This document shows, in pieces, positions 13,913 through 16,609 of a DNA stretch of 16,609 nucleotides (its first letter is position 1; every line of letters begins with the position of its first letter). Below the pieces are notes generated by a model that did not search any database, had not been told where the DNA came from, and was given only the letters and a program-made list of their open reading frames with translations. The translations under genes were made by a program, and so were the position numbers. The stretch is taken from NCBI GenBank assembly GCA_016936695.1, contig JAFGXK010000284.1, positions 1-16,609 on the forward strand, given 5' to 3'. This DNA is from Bacteroidales bacterium (GTDB lineage Bacteria > Bacteroidota > Bacteroidia > Bacteroidales > VadinHA17).

Positions 13913-14275
13913 TTATTTGTTGCCGGATTTAAGATATTTCATAAGACGACTAATGCCATTTATAAGGTTTTGGCATTTTTGTCTTCTGGAGAGTGCTGTT
14001 TCCCCGATAATGTAGTTTTGGTCCTCAGCGATATAATACATATTCTTGACTTCACCGGCAGAACCCTTGGAAATATTAAGAAATTGACGGAATTCGGCAT
14101 CACTATTCCGGCAAAAACCTTCAGATATATTGTTCATTATTGAAATCCCGGCTCCGGTAACCTGATTTCGAAAAGTAAAATCTCTGCATTGTCTGAAATC
14201 GGAATATACAAGATTAACTAATTCCCTGGACATTTTCCAAATATCCAATTCTTCAAAATTTTTAATTGTTGCCAT
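13913..14275 (-). CDS. Four-helix-bundle protein (S23/23S rRNA intervening-sequence family)
   Basis: The 120-residue protein has the hallmarks of the small four-helix-bundle family first seen in 23S rRNA intervening sequences: an N-terminal 'FEELDIWKMSRELVNLVY', then 'FTFRNQVTGAGISIMNNISEGF' and 'EFRQFLNISKGSAGEVKN' segments. The start is ATG at 14275; the frame continues upstream to 14383 but that part is repeat-derived. The family is scattered through bacterial genomes, often in intergenic spots, and no clear function is established. It is related in fold to Avd of diversity-generating retroelements, but no reverse transcriptase or template/variable repeat pair is present here. The gene is bracketed by inverted GACCGCAA-type arrays (13853-13911 and 14334-14394), which suggests it arrived or moves as a cassette. 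It interrupts the space between fcl and the UpxY-like gene. Confidence 0.88.
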   Translation of the reverse strand: MATIKNFEELDIWKMSRELVNLVYSDFRQCRDFTFRNQVTGAGISIMNNISEGFCRNSDAEFRQFLNISKGSAGEVKNMYYIAEDQNYIIGETALSRRQKCQNLINGISRLMKYLKSGNK

Positions 14276-14333
14276 TTTAGCACGTTTTAAGGTAAGACAC
14301 TTTATTCCACTGCTAAATTTACAACATTTTTTT

Positions 14334-14394
14334 GACCGCAAAACTGCACTATAATTCTTGACCGCAAGACCGCAAGACCGCAAGACCGCAAGAC
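14334..14394 (+). repeat. GACCGCAA array, right flank of the four-helix-bundle gene
   Basis: The core 14360-14394 is four exact GACCGCAA units plus GAC (35 nt). Two degenerate units (GACCGCAA, AACTGCAC) precede it at 14334-14349. The array ends 3 bases before the UpxY-like stop codon. It is inverted relative to the array at 13853-13911. Confidence 0.85.
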
Positions 14395-14397
14395 TCT

Positions 14398-14946
14398 TTA
14401 AAGCTTTCTAAGGAACGTCATCGGAATATTGACAATCAGGTTCTGGTCGAGACGGTCAATGCGTACTACCACCCTGCTGTGTGCGCCGGTGTGAATCAGT
14501 TCGCCCGTCAGTCCTACAAGGGAACCGCGTACAACCTCAACAACATCGCCCGGATCAAATCGTTCGGAAGTCACCTCGATCTCCGCATCGCTGTTGATCA
14601 GAAGCCGGAGATTATCGATCTGATTTTCCGGAATCGGGGCCGGCTGACCTTCGAAAGTCACAAAGCGTACAACACCCGGGACCTGGTAGACCTTTATGAA
14701 TTCCAGAGGAACCACCTTAACGAAGATATAGGATGAAAGCAGGGGCACCTCGACCAGTTTTTTCCTGTCGCTCCATATCCGGTAAGTCTTCTGAAGCGGA
14801 AGAAAAACATTTATCCCGGCTTCAAAGAGTCTGTCCCTGACCAGCTTCTCAGCCCTCGGGTTGGTATAGGCGGCAAACCATCTCGGTTCAATCTGTTTTT
14901 TAATATGTCCGACGTTAACCGTATTTCCGTTCTTCTTTGGGTCCAT
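14398..14946 (-). CDS. UpxY/NusG-like transcription antiterminator
   Basis: The 182-residue protein has an NGN domain at about 21-110 (RWFAAYTNPRAEKLVRDRL, then VFLPLQ and SSYIFVKV) and a KOW motif at about 130-157 (FDPGDVVEVVRGSLVGLTGE). This is the architecture of NusG paralogues such as Bacteroides UpxY, which bind RNA polymerase and prevent premature termination in capsule-polysaccharide operons. The start is taken as ATG at 14946. An ATG at 14961 would leave almost no leader after the putative -7 element at 14973-14980. UpxY genes are usually first in the operon they control. This one is transcribed toward, not into, the gmd/fcl cluster, and what follows it on its own strand is only the repeat and the four-helix-bundle gene. 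It may therefore act in trans or be a relic of a rearranged locus. The housekeeping nusG is less likely, since the usual secE/rplK neighbours are absent. Confidence 0.85.
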   Translation of the reverse strand: MDPKKNGNTVNVGHIKKQIEPRWFAAYTNPRAEKLVRDRLFEAGINVFLPLQKTYRIWSDRKKLVEVPLLSSYIFVKVVPLEFIKVYQVPGVVRFVTFEGQPAPIPENQIDNLRLLINSDAEIEVTSERFDPGDVVEVVRGSLVGLTGELIHTGAHSRVVVRIDRLDQNLIVNIPMTFLRKL

Positions 14947-14972
14947 TTCGACTGCAAACATTAAAGCGGGGG

Positions 14973-14980
14973 CAAATATA
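14973..14980 (-). promoter_or_regulatory. Putative -7 element (TATATTTG) of the UpxY-like gene
   Basis: On the minus strand this is an exact TAnnTTTG match 26 bases upstream of the ATG at 14946. No convincing TTG is seen at -33. It supports the shorter start and shows the gene can be read separately from the divergent TraR-like gene. Confidence 0.5.
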
Positions 14981-14990
14981 ATGTATTTTT

Positions 14991-15055
14991 CCGCTCCCAC
15001 TCTCACTCTGGCACTGCTTTTACCCACCCCTACCCCTCCCAGGAGGGGATCCTTG
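14991..15055 (+). repeat. Composite intergenic repeat, copy E (partial)
   Basis: The CT leader (CTCTCACTCTGGCACTGCTT) and one hairpin unit with CCCCTCC-ca-GGAGGGG are present and the 'ctgcg' tail is absent. It sits just upstream of the UpxY-like promoter, in the divergent gap. Orientation is the same as copies A-D. The remaining gap to 15154 is AT-rich without a visible gene. Confidence 0.72.
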
Positions 15056-15154
15056 TGGGGCACCACCTTCACAACTTTTCCGGGTATGGTTTTTCCTTTT
15101 AAACCCAATAAAAATGAACTATATAATACGATTTTTTTATTTAAGGAAAAACAA

Positions 15155-15162
15155 TACCTTTG
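15155..15162 (+). promoter_or_regulatory. Putative -7 element (TACCTTTG) of the TraR/DksA-like gene
   Basis: An exact TAnnTTTG match lies 25 bases upstream of the ATG at 15188, preceded by a very AT-rich stretch. No TTG is found at -33. Confidence 0.55.
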
Positions 15163-15187
15163 CGCATTAATCAAAACACTTTGAACT

Positions 15188-15565
15188 ATGGCTGAGAAGA
15201 CGAGATATGCGGATGATGAGCTGGATGAATTCAGACAGATCATCCTGGCGAAGCTTGATAAAGCCAAAAGAGATTACGAAATTCTTAAATCAAGTATTAC
15301 TCACGAAGAGAGCAATGATACTATGGATACTTCCCCCACGTTCAAGGTGCTGGAGGAAGGTGCAACCACCCTTAGCAAGGAAGAGGCCGGACGGCTTGCC
15401 CAGAGACAGCTTAAATTCATCCAGCATCTGCAGGCAGCGCTGATAAGGATAGAAAACAAGACCTATGGAATATGCCGTGAAACCGGCAAGCTTATCTCAA
15501 AGGAAAGACTGAGGGCTGTTCCTCATGCAACATTGAGCATGGAAGCGAAGATGAAGCAGAAGTAA
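15188..15565 (+). CDS. TraR/DksA family regulator with degenerate zinc finger
   Basis: The 125-residue protein has an N-terminal coiled-coil region (about 10-90, including 'EFRQIILAKLDKAKRDYEIL' and 'EEAGRLAQRQLKFIQHLQAAL') and a C-terminal segment 'TYGICRETGKLISKERLRAV' matching the DksA/TraR zinc-finger region. Only one cysteine (Cys96) remains of the usual four, so the finger probably does not bind zinc in the standard way; this is the form I associate with Bacteroidota members. DksA-type proteins insert into the RNA polymerase secondary channel and tune initiation. The gene has its own -7 element and an intrinsic terminator at 15624-15652. It converges with ileS, whereas in many Bacteroidota a gene of this type follows ileS in the same direction. 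Confidence 0.88.
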   Translation: MAEKTRYADDELDEFRQIILAKLDKAKRDYEILKSSITHEESNDTMDTSPTFKVLEEGATTLSKEEAGRLAQRQLKFIQHLQAALIRIENKTYGICRETGKLISKERLRAVPHATLSMEAKMKQK

Positions 15566-15577
15566 GAAGCGGTATGC

Positions 15578-15687
15578 GGTGCGCGGTATGCAGAAGAATT
15601 AAGGAATAATACTAAAAAATTGAAAGCCGTTCTGAAAAGAGCGGTTTTTTTTATTACCTCGTAACGCGTACCGCATACCGCGTACCC
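15578..15687. repeat. Inverted repeat flanking the terminator between traR-like gene and ileS
   Basis: GGTGCGCGGTATGC (15578-15591) and GCATACCGCGTACC (15674-15687) are complementary at 13 of 14 positions. Both belong to longer GCGGTATGCGGT / CGTACCGCATACCG repeats. They surround the terminator hairpin. Similar 'GTACC' repeats occur at 10091-10111. Confidence 0.7.
15624..15652 (+). terminator. Intrinsic terminator of the TraR/DksA-like gene
   Basis: A 10-bp stem (15624-15633 AAGCCGTTCT with 15638-15647 AGAGCGGTTT, two G-U pairs) closes a GAAA loop and is followed by T to 15652. The A/T content on both sides allows a bidirectional role for ileS. Confidence 0.82.
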
Positions 15688-15691
15688 TTTC

Positions 15692-16609
15692 CTATACCTT
15701 GAAAACCGATACCTTAACGTTTACATCATCTATATCCACTTCCCGGACATTATTGTCGGGAAATTCGCTTACAACGGCAACCCTGGTGGCGAGTGTCTGC
15801 GAGCCGATATAGCCTGCATGACGGTTCACTGCCTCGCGGATGAGATCATGATCCTCGATAAGGACCGTGATCTTGTCGGTTACATCAAAGCCGCTTTCCT
15901 TGCGGATATTCTGGATACGGTTAACAAACTCACGGGCAATGCCTTCATTGCGAAGATCGTCGGTGACTGTCACGTCGAGGGCCACGGTGAGCCTGCCTTC
16001 ATTGGCAACCTGCCATCCGGGGATATCTTCGGATATGATTTCCACATCGTCTTTTGTCAGGACGATCTCATTTCCTTCGATAACCAGCCTGTGACTCCCG
16101 GTCGATTCCAGCGAGGCAATATCCTGCCTTGTCATTGCAGCAACAGCCTTGCCCAGTTCCTTCATCATCTTACCGTACCGCGGACCGAGTGTCCTGAAAT
16201 CGGGTTTCACCTTTTTAACCAGGATTGAGGAAGTATCTTCGATATACTCGACATCCTTCACGTTCACTTCAGTAAGGATCAGATCCCTCACGGCCTCGAA
16301 TTTCTCCTTGAAACCCTTTTCAGTAACAGGTACCATAATTCTAGCCAATGGCTGACGGACCTTTATGCTGACTTTGCGTCTCAGTCCGAGGATCATCGAG
16401 GAAACACTCTGTGCGATAGCCATCCTTTCCTCAAGGCCGCTGTTTATGAGAGTTTCATCATAGCCGGGGAAAGGAGCCAGATGGACCGAATCCTCTCCGG
16501 ATTTCCCGGTGGTCATGTTCAGATCGCGGAACAGCTGGTCCATGTAGAACGGAGCGATCGGCGCAGCCAGTCGGCTTACTGTTTCGAGACACTGGTAAAG
16601 AGTCTGGTA
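15692..16609 (-). CDS. ileS: Isoleucyl-tRNA synthetase, C-terminal part (5' end outside window)
   Basis: The frame is open to the right edge and ends with TAG at 15692-15694, giving the last 305 residues of IleRS. The sequence beginning 'YQTLYQCLETVSRL' and 'APIAPFYMDQLFRDLN' is the start of the anticodon-binding helical domain. 'VRQPLARIMVP', 'ILTEVNVKDVEYI', 'LGPRYGKMMKELGKAV' and 'LRNEGIAREFVNRIQNIRKE' are IleRS C-terminal hallmarks. This end resembles the longer, non-zinc C-terminal type of class Ia IleRS rather than the short zinc-finger end of E. coli, since no cysteine cluster is seen. The enzyme charges tRNA-Ile. The catalytic HIGH and KMSKS motifs lie upstream of the window. Assignment is firm. 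Confidence 0.95.
   Translation of the reverse strand, partial: YQTLYQCLETVSRLAAPIAPFYMDQLFRDLNMTTGKSGEDSVHLAPFPGYDETLINSGLEERMAIAQSVSSMILGLRRKVSIKVRQPLARIMVPVTEKGFKEKFEAVRDLILTEVNVKDVEYIEDTSSILVKKVKPDFRTLGPRYGKMMKELGKAVAAMTRQDIASLESTGSHRLVIEGNEIVLTKDDVEIISEDIPGWQVANEGRLTVALDVTVTDDLRNEGIAREFVNRIQNIRKESGFDVTDKITVLIEDHDLIREAVNRHAGYIGSQTLATRVAVVSEFPDNNVREVDIDDVNVKVSVFKV

Noticed and set aside
13913..14275. Part of a diversity-generating retroelement (Avd-like protein)
   Set aside because: No reverse transcriptase and no template/variable repeat pair was seen; the protein fits the general four-helix-bundle family.
14359..14394. Possible CRISPR array in the GACCGCAA repeats
   Set aside because: Units are 8 bp and contiguous with no spacers, and no cas gene is present.
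14947..15267. N-terminal extension of the UpxY-like protein up to 15267
   Set aside because: The extension crosses composite repeat E and the divergent promoter region and has no homology-like features; ATG at 14946 after a -7 element is better.

Overview
The window looks like a chromosomal segment of a Bacteroidota bacterium, most likely Bacteroidales/Marinilabiliales. Supporting signs are a type IX secretion (T9SS) C-terminal sorting domain, a UpxY/NusG-like regulator next to surface-polysaccharide genes, several matches to the Bacteroidota -7 promoter element TAnnTTTG just upstream of start codons, few visible Shine-Dalgarno sites, and a TraR/DksA protein of the cysteine-poor type seen in this phylum. 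No rRNA, tRNA, transposase, integrase or CRISPR array was seen.

Layout. (1) Bases 1-1625: the 3' end of a T9SS-exported surface protein, a 56-residue peptide of unknown function, and a strong hairpin terminator. (2) 1779-4475: a SAM methyltransferase gene (minus) divergent from a Wzi-like capsule-assembly outer-membrane protein (plus). (3) 5016-7078, minus strand: an AbiEii-like nucleotidyltransferase overlapping a small upstream partner gene, then a long coiled-coil protein. (4) 7817-13849, plus strand: a surface-sugar cluster of an unusual sugar-phosphate transferase, an L-rhamnose-mutarotase family protein, a nucleotidyltransferase-GHMP kinase fusion, gmd and fcl. (5) 13913-14946, minus: a four-helix-bundle (S23/IVS family) protein and a UpxY-like antiterminator. 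(6) 15188-16609: a TraR/DksA-like regulator facing the 3' end of ileS.

How the genes fit. Gmd and Fcl make GDP-L-fucose from GDP-mannose. The mutarotase and the bifunctional nucleotidyltransferase/kinase look like a second, salvage-type route that would phosphorylate and activate a free sugar, perhaps a 6-deoxyhexose. The membrane sugar transferase could load a sugar phosphate on a lipid carrier. Wzi would act at the outer membrane in surface-polysaccharide assembly, and the UpxY-like protein could control transcription of such an operon. The substrate assignments are inferences.

The most unusual aspect is the intergenic DNA. Almost every gap is filled with short-period repeats: 7- and 8-bp tandem arrays, 'actccgtg' arrays, and a composite GC-hairpin/'ctgcg' element in five copies, all in one orientation. 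One 8-bp-period array (unit GACCGCAA) occurs at five sites in both orientations. Four of the arrays are exactly 35 nt long. One lies in frame inside the wzi-like gene, two face each other between the kinase fusion and gmd, and one together with a longer 59-nt array brackets the four-helix-bundle gene as inverted repeats. The composite repeat also appears to supply the last codons and the stop of the mutarotase gene.
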